NCBI GenBank assembly: GCA_964648295.1
Contig: CAZYNH010000001.1
Location: 124,001-188,000 of the forward strand
Reading direction: 5' to 3'
Length of the DNA: 64,000 nucleotides
DNA from: UBA4055 sp964648295
GTDB taxonomy: Bacteria > UBA4055
Numbering within the stretch: the first letter of the stretch is position 1; every line of letters begins with the position of its first letter. The notes below the pieces were generated by a model, which worked only from the letters and a program-made list of their open reading frames with translations, was not told the DNA's origin and searched no databases. Shown in pieces: positions 24,106 to 33,422 of the stretch. Both the position numbers and the translations under genes were made by a program.

Positions 24106-25447
24106 GGATCATCTTCCTGTATTTTTCAACAAGTTCACGTGCTTTCTCTTTTTTATTAGCTTCAGCGAATATTCTGACTATCGGCTCGGTATTCGATTTT
24201 CTGAGCTGAACCCAGAAATCCTCGCCGCTGATCTTTATCCCGTCTGTAAAGTCGATCCTTTCAGGCGGCACGTCGTCTGTGATCTTTTTTGATTTCTCGA
24301 CGAAATCTATTCCGGCTACAGATACTTTATCTTTCACGATGCTGTATTGAGGAAGTTCGGCGAAAATATCCGAGACGAACATGTTCTTCTCTGCCAGATA
24401 CTGAAGTATAAGAGCGGCACCGACCAGCGCATCCCTGCCGGGATGGACTTCGGGAAGGATTACGCCGCCGTTGCCTTCACCGCCAATAATCAGACCTTTC
24501 TCCAGCATAAGTGTCGAAACATTTATTTCTCCGACCTTTGTCCTGTATGTTTTTGCCCCGTACTTCTTGGCGACGTCTTCTGTGGCTCTGGAGGTAGATA
24601 CGTTAACGGCAATATCGCTTTTTCTCTTTGACAGAATAAGATCTGTGACCATCGCCAGAGTATACTCTTCACCGAGAGGAACACCGCTTTCGCTGATAAG
24701 CGCTAATCTGTCGGAGTCAGGATCGACAGCCATGCCGATATCAAAATTGCCTTTTCTGACCGTTTCGCATATCTCCCCCAGATTTTCCGGCAGAGGCTCC
24801 GCGCCGTGCGAGAATATTCCTGTGGGTTCGCAATTGATCCTGGTCACGCTGCATCCAAGATCCTGGAGAAGGGCAGGAAAGATAATCCCTCCTGCTCCGT
24901 TAACACAGTCAAGAGCCACTTTAAAATTTTTCCTTCTGATCTCCGATTTGTCTATGTAAGGGATATCAAGTATCTTTTGGATATGATAGTTCTTAGGGTC
25001 TTCGTATTCCTGAGCGGTTGAGCCGGTCCTGTCGAACGGTTCATAAATGAACCTGTTCTCCGTCAGAATATAATGCAGTTCTTCTCCTTCACTCTCGTTC
25101 AGGAAAAGAGTCCCGCCGTTCATGAATTTCAAAGCGTTCCACTCGGCAGGATTATGACTTGCGGTAATAGCTACACCACCAGCCGCATCATAAAGCTTTA
25201 TTGCCATAGCTACTGTTGGTGTAGTCGCGATACCGATATCCGCTACATCTCTTCCGCACAGGTTCAGAACAGAGCAGACAAGGTCCGAGATCGCTTTACC
25301 GGAACACCTGGAATCTCTGCCTACAACGATTTTCCCTTTATCAAGAAGCCTTGACAGTGAACTTATATATCTTACAATAACATCCGGGGTCAGACTGTCC
25401 CCCACAATGCCTCTTATTCCCGCAACGCTGACCATTAGTTTCGACAT
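24098..25447 (-). CDS. glmM: Phosphoglucosamine mutase / phosphohexomutase
   Basis: Alpha-phosphohexomutase that probably interconverts glucosamine 6- and 1-phosphate for UDP-GlcNAc. The frame is open to 25513, but the ATG at 25447 follows GAGGAAATT and gives the family start MSKLMVSVAGIRGIVG, a 449-residue protein of normal length. The active-site serine is S97 in ITASHNPAEWNALKF. The metal loop is DPDSDRLALI and the sugar loop GEGNGGVILPEVHPGRDAL. The phosphate loop near the C-terminus is RKSNTEPIVRIFAEA. The lead N-terminal segment resembles the GlmM/PMM archaeal-type group, so phosphomanno- or glucomutase activity is possible. It heads the envelope operon ending in lpxB. Confidence 0.88.
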   Translation of the reverse strand: MSKLMVSVAGIRGIVGDSLTPDVIVRYISSLSRLLDKGKIVVGRDSRCSGKAISDLVCSVLNLCGRDVADIGIATTPTVAMAIKLYDAAGGVAITASHNPAEWNALKFMNGGTLFLNESEGEELHYILTENRFIYEPFDRTGSTAQEYEDPKNYHIQKILDIPYIDKSEIRRKNFKVALDCVNGAGGIIFPALLQDLGCSVTRINCEPTGIFSHGAEPLPENLGEICETVRKGNFDIGMAVDPDSDRLALISESGVPLGEEYTLAMVTDLILSKRKSDIAVNVSTSRATEDVAKKYGAKTYRTKVGEINVSTLMLEKGLIIGGEGNGGVILPEVHPGRDALVGAALILQYLAEKNMFVSDIFAELPQYSIVKDKVSVAGIDFVEKSKKITDDVPPERIDFTDGIKISGEDFWVQLRKSNTEPIVRIFAEANKKEKARELVEKYRKMILD

Positions 25448-25484
25448 AATTTCCTCATACGGCTTTAATAAAAACAACCCATGC

Positions 25485-25513
25485 AAGATATAAAATCGCA
25501 GGCATTTTGTCAA
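25485..25513 (-). promoter_or_regulatory. Predicted promoter of glmM-lpxB operon
   Basis: Minus-strand -35 TTGACA, 17-nt spacer, -10 TATCTT. Start near 25478, about 30 nt before the glmM ATG. Confidence 0.7.
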
Positions 25514-25544
25514 TTACCATAATTTTTTTATAATGAGTTTTAAT

Positions 25545-25573
25545 TTGCGGAAACCGATCCTTTTTTATATATT
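25545..25573 (+). promoter_or_regulatory. Predicted promoter of etfB operon
   Basis: -35 TTGCGG, 17-nt spacer, -10 TATATT. Start near 25580; a leader of about 57 nt ends in CGGAGG before the etfB ATG. Confidence 0.55.
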
Positions 25574-25636
25574 ATTCCGTTTTATTAGAACTTTAATTTA
25601 AGGAATGCTTTAAAATGACAATCACACGGAGGAAAA

Positions 25637-26512
25637 ATGGCTTTTAAGATTATCGTACTGGCCAAACAGGTTCCGGATACGAGGAATGTGAAAGAGGATG
25701 CCATGAAGTCGGACGGGACAGTGAACAGGGCGGCCCTGCCGGCGATCTATAACCCTGAAGACCTGAACGCGCTTGAACAGGCTCTCAGGATAAAGGACAG
25801 TACACCGGATACCGAGATCATAATCCTGACCATGGGCCCGCCAAGAGCGGCTGACATTATACGCGAAAGCATGTATAGGGATGCGGACAAGGGATATCTT
25901 ATCACGGACAAAAGATTCGCCGGCGCCGATACGCTTGCAACATCGTATGTGATCTCGAAGGCTGTAGAAAAGATCGGTAATTATGACCTGATCTTATCCG
26001 GCCGCCAGGCGATCGACGGAGACACCGCTCAGGTGGGACCTCAGACAGCCGAAAAACTTGATATACCTCAGATCACCTATGCCGAAGAGATCCTTTCTGC
26101 TGTAAACGGCAGGATCAGGGTTAAAAGGAGACTTGAAAGAGGTGTCGAAATAGTCGAATGCAGGCTGCCGGCGCTTGTGACAGTTCACGGCTCGGCCGCT
26201 CCCTGCAGACCTAAGAACGCTAAGCTTTTTATGAAATATAAACACGCAAAAACGCCTACAGAACTTCAGACGATTGATGACGATTATATAAATGAAACTG
26301 TCAGGAACAGAAAATATTTAAAGATCGAAGAATTGAGCCTTGACGACCTTAACTGCGAATCATGCAAGATAGGTCTGCCGGGATCTCCGACAAAGGTAAA
26401 AAAGATCGACAATGTCGTTCTGCAGGGAAAAGACGCACGGGTATTAAAAGACAGTGACGGGGACATAAGAAATCTGATGAACGAGTTAATTACTAACCAT
26501 ACTTTGGGGTAG
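25637..26512 (+). CDS. etfB: Electron transfer flavoprotein, beta subunit
   Basis: FAD/AMP-binding subunit of ETF, which carries electrons from acyl-CoA dehydrogenase. It has 291 residues; the usual short form has about 250-265, and this one has an extra C-terminal tail (about 255-291, KKIDNVVLQGKDARVLKDS). Recognisable parts are KIIVLAKQVPDTRNV at the start, YNPEDLNALEQALRIKD, and the nucleotide-binding LILSGRQAIDGDTAQVGPQTAEKL. CRLPALVTV is also typical. It is the first gene of a tight operon and precedes etfA by 3 nt. Whether the pair is of the bifurcating type cannot be decided by eye. Confidence 0.95.
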   Translation: MAFKIIVLAKQVPDTRNVKEDAMKSDGTVNRAALPAIYNPEDLNALEQALRIKDSTPDTEIIILTMGPPRAADIIRESMYRDADKGYLITDKRFAGADTLATSYVISKAVEKIGNYDLILSGRQAIDGDTAQVGPQTAEKLDIPQITYAEEILSAVNGRIRVKRRLERGVEIVECRLPALVTVHGSAAPCRPKNAKLFMKYKHAKTPTELQTIDDDYINETVRNRKYLKIEELSLDDLNCESCKIGLPGSPTKVKKIDNVVLQGKDARVLKDSDGDIRNLMNELITNHTLG

Positions 26513-26515
26513 AAA

Positions 26516-27535
26516 GTGAACAACATTTGTGTTTATTGCGAAATAGAAGACGGAACCGTCTCCGACGTAAGCCTTGAGCTTATCTCCAAAAGCGCGAAAA
26601 TAGCTAAACAGCTCGGCTGCAAAGTCGAGGCCGCGGTACTTGGTTCCGGACTCAAAGATATAGAAAAACAGATAAGCCCTTACGGCGCGGATATAATACA
26701 TACAGCTGACGACAAGAGGCTATATCCTTACACAACACTGCCCCATTCGGCCGTGTTCGAGCATATTATTCAAGAAAACAGCCCGCAAATAGTTCTCGTC
26801 GGAGCTACATCTGTCGGCAGGGATCTGGCTCCCAGAATAGCTTCTAAACTGAAATGCGGTCTCACAGCTGACTGTACAGACCTTGTGGTCGGTGATTACA
26901 CTGATCCTAAAACTGAGAAAGAGTTTAAAAATCTCCTTTACCAGATAAGACCCGCGTTCGGCGGCAACATCATAGCCACAATCGTCAATCCCGAAACCAG
27001 ACCCCAGATGGCCACGGTTAGGGAAGGCGTCATGAAAAAAGAACCGGCCGGAAAAGATTTTAAAAGCGAAGTAAGAACTGTTAAGGTCGAACCTATACTG
27101 AACGGCGTGAATTTTGCCGTTGAGATAATAGAAAGGCATATTGAGGCAAGAAAGATCAACCTCGGGGCCGCCCAGGTCATAGTCGCGGGAGGTTTCGGCG
27201 TAGGCTCAAAAGAAGGTTTCGGCCTTCTGAATGAGCTCGCAAAAGTTGTCGGCGGGGAGGTAGGAGCCTCAAGAGCCGCTGTTGATGCGGGATTCGCTGA
27301 CCATGCGAGACAGGTAGGCCAGACAGGCGTGACGGTCAGGCCGAAACTGTATATTGCATGCGGGATATCGGGCGCCATCCAGCACAGGGCCGGAATGGAC
27401 GGTTCCGCTCAGATCATTTCCATAAACACAGATCCCGAAGCGCCCATAAATTCAATTGCGGATGTTGCAATAATCGGAGACCTTCATTCCGTTATACCCA
27501 AAATGATCAAGCATTATAAGGAGCAATCGAAATGA
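26516..27535 (+). CDS. etfA: Electron transfer flavoprotein, alpha subunit
   Basis: FAD-binding subunit of ETF, 339 residues, with a GTG start at 26516 directly after the etfB stop. The C-terminal FAD domain is clear: GGFGVGSKEGFGLL, EVGASRAAVDAGFAD, the QVGQTG loop, LYIACGISGAIQHRAGM and INTDPEAPI. The N-terminal domain carries LVGATSVGRDLAPRIASKL. Its 3' end overlaps the acyl-CoA dehydrogenase start by 4 nt (ATGA), showing coupled translation. The operon order etfB-etfA-acd implies that this ETF serves the adjacent dehydrogenase. Confidence 0.96.
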   Translation: MNNICVYCEIEDGTVSDVSLELISKSAKIAKQLGCKVEAAVLGSGLKDIEKQISPYGADIIHTADDKRLYPYTTLPHSAVFEHIIQENSPQIVLVGATSVGRDLAPRIASKLKCGLTADCTDLVVGDYTDPKTEKEFKNLLYQIRPAFGGNIIATIVNPETRPQMATVREGVMKKEPAGKDFKSEVRTVKVEPILNGVNFAVEIIERHIEARKINLGAAQVIVAGGFGVGSKEGFGLLNELAKVVGGEVGASRAAVDAGFADHARQVGQTGVTVRPKLYIACGISGAIQHRAGMDGSAQIISINTDPEAPINSIADVAIIGDLHSVIPKMIKHYKEQSK

Positions 27536-29277
27536 CGAATTTTTACAGAGACAACAGCGATTTGAAATTCCATCTCGATAACCCCATGATGAAGAGGATC
27601 GTCGAGCTTAAAGAAAGAAACTACAAGATCAGCGAGAAAGAATACTTCGGGAAAGACAGGATCGGTCCTGATGAATACAGGCCTTGCAGTTTCGAAGATG
27701 CGGCAGACAGCTACGATTCCGTACTCGAAATTGTGGGAGAGATAGCGGGAGAAGTGATTGCGCCGAATGCCGAGAGTGTGGACATTGAAGGTGCCAGGCT
27801 TGAGAACAACCGCGTGTACTATGCGGAAGGTACCGTTCAGAACCTGAACGCCCTCAAACAGGCGAGACTTATGGGCGTCACACAACCCAGAAAGTACGGG
27901 GGGCTGAATTTTCCCACGACCGTTTACAGCATGATGATAGAAATGGTATCCAGGGGCGACGCCAGTTTAATGAACCTTTTCGGCCTCCAGGACATAGGCG
28001 AAACGGTAAGGGAGTTCGCGGACGAGGATATTAAGGCAAAATACATACCCCGTTTCGCGTCGGGGGAGGCCACAGGCGCGATGATACTCACCGAGCCTGA
28101 CGCCGGTTCAGACCTTCAGGCCGTGCAGCTGAAAGCGCACTACGAAGAAAAAACCGGCCTCTGGAGGCTGAACGGCGTGAAAAGGTTCATTACGAACGGG
28201 AACGCCGAGCTTTCCCTCGTCCTCGCGAGAACGGAAGAGGGAACAAAAGACGGAAGAGGTCTTTCCATGCTCCTCTATGAAAGGGACGATACCGTTCAGA
28301 TCAGAAGGATCGAGAACAAGATGGGCATCCACGGCTCGCCTACATGCGAAATGGTATTCAAGAACTCACCTGCAATCCTCATAGGGAAAAGAAAATTCGG
28401 TCTTATAAAATATGTCATGTCCCTCATGAACGGAGCAAGGCTCGGCGTGAGCGGTCAGGCTATCGGAATATGCGAGGCGGCATACAGAGAAGCGCTGAAA
28501 TACGCGCAGGAAAGGGCTCAGTTCGGAAAGATAATTAACCAGTTCCCGCCTGTTTTCGAGATGCTGACCGATATGAAGGTCAAAATCGAAGCGCTCAGGA
28601 CGCTCTATTACGAAACATCCAGGTTCGTGGACATGTATAAGGCGCTCGAGGACATTGAGACCGAAAGAGAACTGACGGCAGATGAAAAGAACGAGCTCAA
28701 ACAGTTCAAGAGAAGAGCCGATTTTTACACGCCTCTGATCAAAGGGCTGTCCTCCGAGGCTTCCAACAGGATCGCTTACGACGCTATTCAGATACACGGA
28801 GGAACAGGATTTACAAAAGATTTCCCGGTGGAAAGATTATACAGGGACGCCAGGATCACTTCGATCTACGAGGGTACGACACAGCTCCAGGTAATAGCGG
28901 CGATCAAGGGAGTTACGAGCGGCCTGTTCACTGAAATGATAGATGATTACGATTCCAGAAAAATATCATACGATCTTGAATTCATGCGCAAAGAACTCAA
29001 AGCTATGAAAAAAGAATATCTCCTGGCCATAGAACATGTCGAGAGTTATAAAGACCAGGAATTTTTAGATTTTCACGCGAGAAGGCTTGTTGAAATGGCC
29101 GGCAACATAATTATGGGCCATCTTCTTGTCCTTGACGCAAACAGGGATCAGAAGTTCAAACTGTCGGCAGAAGTCTTCATTAAGAAAGCGAAAGCCGAAA
29201 ATACAGACAGGATGCTTGTGATCAAAGAGATCGAACCTGAATTTCTGAACAACTACAAGGAGCTTACAAAACTTTAG
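27532..29277 (+). CDS. Acyl-CoA dehydrogenase (long form)
   Basis: Flavoprotein that oxidises an acyl-CoA to the 2,3-enoyl-CoA and passes electrons to ETF. It has 581 residues against about 380 for classical short-chain enzymes. There is an N-terminal extension before the first helical domain and a C-terminal helical extension of about 120 residues (LEFMRKELKAMKKEYLLAIEH onward). The core has MILTEPDAGSDLQAVQ (FAD contacts), GVKRFITNGNAE, YAQERAQFGKIINQFPPV and IQIHGGTGFTKDFPVERLYRDAR. The catalytic glutamate should be the one in SIYEGTTQLQ. The substrate chain length is not predictable. The purN ATG follows the stop without a gap. Confidence 0.93.
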   Translation: MTNFYRDNSDLKFHLDNPMMKRIVELKERNYKISEKEYFGKDRIGPDEYRPCSFEDAADSYDSVLEIVGEIAGEVIAPNAESVDIEGARLENNRVYYAEGTVQNLNALKQARLMGVTQPRKYGGLNFPTTVYSMMIEMVSRGDASLMNLFGLQDIGETVREFADEDIKAKYIPRFASGEATGAMILTEPDAGSDLQAVQLKAHYEEKTGLWRLNGVKRFITNGNAELSLVLARTEEGTKDGRGLSMLLYERDDTVQIRRIENKMGIHGSPTCEMVFKNSPAILIGKRKFGLIKYVMSLMNGARLGVSGQAIGICEAAYREALKYAQERAQFGKIINQFPPVFEMLTDMKVKIEALRTLYYETSRFVDMYKALEDIETERELTADEKNELKQFKRRADFYTPLIKGLSSEASNRIAYDAIQIHGGTGFTKDFPVERLYRDARITSIYEGTTQLQVIAAIKGVTSGLFTEMIDDYDSRKISYDLEFMRKELKAMKKEYLLAIEHVESYKDQEFLDFHARRLVEMAGNIIMGHLLVLDANRDQKFKLSAEVFIKKAKAENTDRMLVIKEIEPEFLNNYKELTKL

Positions 29278-29862
29278 ATGAAAAGCTATAACATAGCCAC
29301 ATACATCTCAGGATCGGGAAGCAATCTGAGAGCAGTGATAGACAGCAGCCTGAAAGGCAATATTTCGTCTAAGGTAAGGCTTGTTATTGCGAACAGAGAA
29401 GTTTCAGGCCTGGATTACCCAAGGGAACTTGGTATTGAGACCGCGGTAATTTCAAGAGAATTAATGCCCAGAAAGGATTTTATTCAAATTCAGAACTCGC
29501 TTTTGGAAAAATACAGGATTGACCTGATAATTCTTGCGGGCTTTCTCAAAAAACTTCCGTCGGAGATCGTCGAAAGATACAGCGGCAGGATACTGAACAT
29601 TCATCCGGCTCTGCTGCCAAAATTCGGCGGGAAGGGGATGCACGGAATGGCTGTTCACAGAGCGGTTGTGGAGGCGGGCGAAGAGTATTCAGGCCCCACC
29701 GTCCACTTTGCGGACAACAAATACGATAACGGAGAAATATTAATCCAGAGAAAAATTAAGTTGTCCGAAGGAGAAACTCCTGAAACTCTTCAGACAAAAG
29801 TGCTCGAAATTGAGCATAAGATTTATCCGGAAGCAATAAAAATACTTGAAGAAAGGGGATAG
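29278..29862 (+). CDS. purN: Phosphoribosylglycinamide formyltransferase PurN
   Basis: Transfers a formyl group from 10-formyl-THF to GAR in purine synthesis. The 194 residues contain ISGSGSNLRAVID at the start, the folate-site LAGFLKKLP, and the catalytic motif ILNIHPALLPKFGGKGMHG (N, H and later D). The catalytic aspartate lies in GPTVHFADNKYDNGEI. The ATG abuts the preceding stop (TAGATG) and the stop abuts purH (TAGATG again). It is an unusual neighbour for an ETF operon, but the packing indicates one transcript. Confidence 0.95.
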   Translation: MKSYNIATYISGSGSNLRAVIDSSLKGNISSKVRLVIANREVSGLDYPRELGIETAVISRELMPRKDFIQIQNSLLEKYRIDLIILAGFLKKLPSEIVERYSGRILNIHPALLPKFGGKGMHGMAVHRAVVEAGEEYSGPTVHFADNKYDNGEILIQRKIKLSEGETPETLQTKVLEIEHKIYPEAIKILEERG

Positions 29863-31554
29863 ATGGGAACACGAGAAATAAAAAGGGCGATAATTTCGCT
29901 GTCCGACAAAACGGGAGCTGCTGAATTCGCTAAATATCTTGAGGAGAAAGGTGTTGAGATATTTTCCACCGGAGGAACTTTCAGGATGCTCAAAGAAAGC
30001 GGACTGGCTATAAAAGAAATAACCGAGCTAACAGGATTCCCGGAAATGATGGACGGGAGGATAAAGACATTGAACCCCAAGGTTCACGGAGGAATACTTG
30101 CCGTTCGAGATAATCCTGAACATATGAAACAGGCCGGGGAGAACGGGGTCGGAATGATAGACCTGATGGTAGTGAACCTGTATCCTTTTGAAAACACTGT
30201 CGCCAAACCGGATGTCGGGCTTGAAGAAGCCATCGAGAACATTGATATCGGCGGGCCGGCAATGCTGAGAAGCGCCGCCAAGAACTATATGTATGTCACT
30301 GTGATCACCGACCCGTCGGACTATTCGAAGTTCACTGAGGAATACGAAAGAATTGGGGGAACATCCCTTTTATTCCGTCAGGAGCTTGCCAGAAAAGTTT
30401 TCGCGAAGACAGCAAAATATGACGCGGCGATATCCGAGTATCTGGAGAGAACTCTGGCCGGTAAAATTAAGAAGACCGTAGTGCTTGAGAACGGAAAGAC
30501 CCTGAGATACGGTGAAAATGCCCACCAGAAAGGTATCATTTTTCCTGACAATATATCGTCAGGAACCCTCGCGAACGCGGAAATGATCAGCGGTAAGGAG
30601 ATGTCGTACAACAATTACATGGACGCTCAGGCCGCGCTGGACACGGTTCTGGAATTTGATGAGCCTGCGGCGGTGGTTATAAAGCACATGAACCCCTGCG
30701 GAGTATCTACAGGAAAAAATCTGAGGGACGCGGTGGAAAAAGCGTGGTTCTCCGACCCGATATCTGCCATGGGTTCGGTTATAGCTTTCAACAGGGAATT
30801 CGATATGGAGACCCTAAGATTCTTCAGAGGGGATGAGGTCAAACACCTTTCCTTTACTGTTGAGAACGACAAACTTATGTCATCCGAAATTAAAAGAAAG
30901 TTCATAGAGGTCATTATAGCCCCGTCGTTTTCTGAAGACGCAAAAGATTATATCACCAGAATGAAAAATTTTGAGAATGTTCGTGTTCTTCAGATTGATA
31001 TGGAAGCTTCAAAGAAAGCTAAGGACTTCAACATTAAAAGGATAGACGGCGGATATCTTTACCAGACGGCCGATAATGAGCTTTTCTCAAAATTCGACAC
31101 GGTTACCAGAGCCGGCTTTAACGACGAAATAAAGAAGCTGGCTGAATTTTCCTATAAATGCTGCAAACACACAAAATCAAACGCGATCGTACTCTGCCGG
31201 CGCACGGAAACCGGATATCAGGTGCTTGGTATGGGCGCGGGACAGCCTAACAGGGTGGATTCTTTAAGAAAGCTCGCCGTGACAAAAGCAAGGGAGAACT
31301 TAGAATACGAGCACAGGGTACTTGGCCTCGATATGCACTTTGAGGAGTATTTCAGAAAGATAATATCCGAAGATACAGTCCTGGCCAGCGACGCTTTCTT
31401 CCCCTTCGACGACACTGTGAGAACAGCGGCTGCTTACGGCATAAAATTCATAATCCAGCCCGGCGGATCACAGAACGACGAAGATTCGATAAAAGCATGC
31501 GACGAACTCGGCATCGCGATGATTTTCGCCGGCAACAGGCATTTCAGACACTGA
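29863..31554 (+). CDS. purH: Bifunctional AICAR transformylase / IMP cyclohydrolase PurH
   Basis: Catalyses the last two steps of IMP synthesis. The 563 residues comprise an N-terminal MGS-like cyclohydrolase domain (RAIISLSDKTGAAEFAKYL, TGGTFRMLKESG, DGRIKTLNPKVHGGIL, about 1-200) and the transformylase domain, with RYGENAHQKG and the active-site KHMNPCG. It closes with SDAFFPFDDTV and IQPGGSQNDEDSIKACDE. It is some 40-50 residues longer than E. coli PurH; the extra length lies between about 330 and 410. It begins directly at the purN stop. Confidence 0.96.
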   Translation: MGTREIKRAIISLSDKTGAAEFAKYLEEKGVEIFSTGGTFRMLKESGLAIKEITELTGFPEMMDGRIKTLNPKVHGGILAVRDNPEHMKQAGENGVGMIDLMVVNLYPFENTVAKPDVGLEEAIENIDIGGPAMLRSAAKNYMYVTVITDPSDYSKFTEEYERIGGTSLLFRQELARKVFAKTAKYDAAISEYLERTLAGKIKKTVVLENGKTLRYGENAHQKGIIFPDNISSGTLANAEMISGKEMSYNNYMDAQAALDTVLEFDEPAAVVIKHMNPCGVSTGKNLRDAVEKAWFSDPISAMGSVIAFNREFDMETLRFFRGDEVKHLSFTVENDKLMSSEIKRKFIEVIIAPSFSEDAKDYITRMKNFENVRVLQIDMEASKKAKDFNIKRIDGGYLYQTADNELFSKFDTVTRAGFNDEIKKLAEFSYKCCKHTKSNAIVLCRRTETGYQVLGMGAGQPNRVDSLRKLAVTKARENLEYEHRVLGLDMHFEEYFRKIISEDTVLASDAFFPFDDTVRTAAAYGIKFIIQPGGSQNDEDSIKACDELGIAMIFAGNRHFRH

Positions 31555-31582
31555 AATTATTGAAATAAAAACAGGATTAATC

Positions 31583-32611
31583 ATGGACTTCCTCTCAATA
31601 TTCAATTTCTTCTCGCATGATGTGGCGATCGATCTCGGAACTGCCAACACCCTGATATATGTCAAAGGTAAGGGAGTGGTTGTTGACGAGCCCTCCGTTG
31701 TAACATGGGACGAAAGGCTGAAAAAAGTTATCGCGATCGGATATGAGGCAAGAAGCATGGAGGGAAAAACGCCCGGCACGATCAGGACCATCAGACCCAT
31801 GAAAGACGGCGTCATTGACGACGACGAGATAGCTGAAGAGATGATAAGACAGTTTATAAGGAAAGTTAAAACCGGCGCGTTTTCAGGCAGGCCCAGAATG
31901 ATAGTCTGCGTTCCGTCCGGGGTAACTAAATCCGAGAAAAGGATAATCCGGAGCGCCGCGGAGAACGCCGGAGCAAGAGAGGTGTTTTTAATATCTGAGC
32001 CTATGGCCGCGGCTCTTGGAGTAGGGCTACCCGTGGACCAGCCGGAAGGGTCTATGGTGGTAGATATCGGAGGCGGTACGACTGAAATAGCCATCATTTC
32101 ATTGAGCGGTATAGTCTCTGAAAACTCTATCAGGACAGCCGGCAACAAAATGAACGAGGCGATAATAGACTATATGAGAAGCGAGCATAAACTGCTTATA
32201 GGCGAAAGGACCGCCGAGAAAATAAAAATTGAAATCGGTTCGGCATACCCTCTGGAAAAGGAACTCGAGATAACCGCCAAAGGAAGGGACCTGATCGCGG
32301 GACTGCCCAAAGAGAATCAGGTTAAATCCGAAGAGATAAGAGCCGTTCTGTCGCCTATTGTGAACGCTATTATACAGGCCGTTAAAAGCGCTCTTGAAAA
32401 AACGCCCGGAGAGCTTTCGTCGGATATCAGGGACAGAGGCATTGTATTAACAGGAGGCGGCGCGATGCTTAAAGGCCTGGATACCAAGCTCCAGGAGGAG
32501 ACCGATCTGCCTGTAATAATGGCTGAAGACCCTCTTACCTGCGTTGTCAGAGGAACAGGCAAGGTTCTTGAGGATATGAATAAATATTACAAGATACTCC
32601 TTAACGAATAA
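31583..32611 (+). CDS. mreB: Rod-shape-determining protein MreB
   Basis: Bacterial actin that guides lateral wall synthesis at the inner membrane. At 342 residues it has the normal length. Phosphate loop 1 is AIDLGTANTLIYVKG, connect 1 contains VCVPSGVTKSEKRI, phosphate loop 2 is VVDIGGGTTEIAIISL, and the adenosine motif is GIVLTGGGAMLKGLD. The N-terminus has an amphipathic helix (MDFLSIFNFF) for membrane binding. It follows purH by 28 nt and leads mreC, mreD and mrdA. Confidence 0.98.
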   Translation: MDFLSIFNFFSHDVAIDLGTANTLIYVKGKGVVVDEPSVVTWDERLKKVIAIGYEARSMEGKTPGTIRTIRPMKDGVIDDDEIAEEMIRQFIRKVKTGAFSGRPRMIVCVPSGVTKSEKRIIRSAAENAGAREVFLISEPMAAALGVGLPVDQPEGSMVVDIGGGTTEIAIISLSGIVSENSIRTAGNKMNEAIIDYMRSEHKLLIGERTAEKIKIEIGSAYPLEKELEITAKGRDLIAGLPKENQVKSEEIRAVLSPIVNAIIQAVKSALEKTPGELSSDIRDRGIVLTGGGAMLKGLDTKLQEETDLPVIMAEDPLTCVVRGTGKVLEDMNKYYKILLNE

Positions 32612-32630
32612 AACGGCCGCAGACCGCTGA

Positions 32631-33422
32631 ATGAAGACAACATCAAAATATGTGATCTACAGAGAGTGGATAGTCCTTTGCTCCGCGGTCATTTTTTCAT
32701 TATTTCTCATGTTTTTCAATGATTCGTCATTCAATGATACTTTGAGATCATACGGGCTTGACGCTTTCAGCCTGATGAACTATGATTATTTTTCATTCCG
32801 CGAGAAAAGCGTTCTGGAACAGGAGATCGCCGAACTGAAAACAAGACTTATCAGCCTGGAGCATTCAGCGGATGTAAATGAATCGGCGGTAGAAGAGAAT
32901 TACAGACTGAGGAACCTTCTTTCCGCACCCATACCCGATTCATTCATGTTCGTTTATGCGCGGATCGCGGGGAAGGACCCCGGAAGCGCTAATAATATCC
33001 TGCTGATTAATGCGGGAACAGAAAAAGGGATTAAACCCGGCGACCCTGTGATAACTGAATCAGGGCTGGTGGGAATGATCGAAAGCGCCGGAAGCAGAAT
33101 ATCACAGGTCGCGCTTATTTCGGGCAGGCCCGGCAAGGTGGCCGTAAGAACGGAGATCAGCAGGGCTTTCGGTATAATGACCCCGCTTGACAGAAATACT
33201 GCCAGAATAGACGAGATACCCAAAAGCGCGCAGGTGAACATCGGGGAAAATATCTATACCGCTGACTTTTCAGAGCTTTTTCCGCCGGACATTCTGATCG
33301 GAAAAGTCATTTTCTCTTCAGACTCGTCCGCAACTATAAACAAAAAAATAACGCTGTCTTTTTCACAAAACCTGGACATGATAGAAGATGTGTTCGTTTT
33401 GAGGAGAATTGGAAAAGAATGA
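32631..33422 (+). CDS. mreC: Rod-shape-determining protein MreC
   Basis: Periplasmic scaffold of the elongasome. The 263 residues begin with a cytoplasmic tail and one membrane helix (IVLCSAVIFSLFLMFF). A short coiled coil follows (EQEIAELKTRLISLEHSADV). The two beta domains contain NNILLINAGTEKGIKPGDPV and LVGMIESAGSRISQVALIS, the typical MreC core. The stop overlaps the mreD start by 4 nt. Confidence 0.94.
   Translation: MKTTSKYVIYREWIVLCSAVIFSLFLMFFNDSSFNDTLRSYGLDAFSLMNYDYFSFREKSVLEQEIAELKTRLISLEHSADVNESAVEENYRLRNLLSAPIPDSFMFVYARIAGKDPGSANNILLINAGTEKGIKPGDPVITESGLVGMIESAGSRISQVALISGRPGKVAVRTEISRAFGIMTPLDRNTARIDEIPKSAQVNIGENIYTADFSELFPPDILIGKVIFSSDSSATINKKITLSFSQNLDMIEDVFVLRRIGKE

Noticed and set aside
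31468..32148. Minus-strand open frame of 226 codons
   Set aside because: It is antisense to purH/mreB, which have clear family motifs. No ribosome site or family match.
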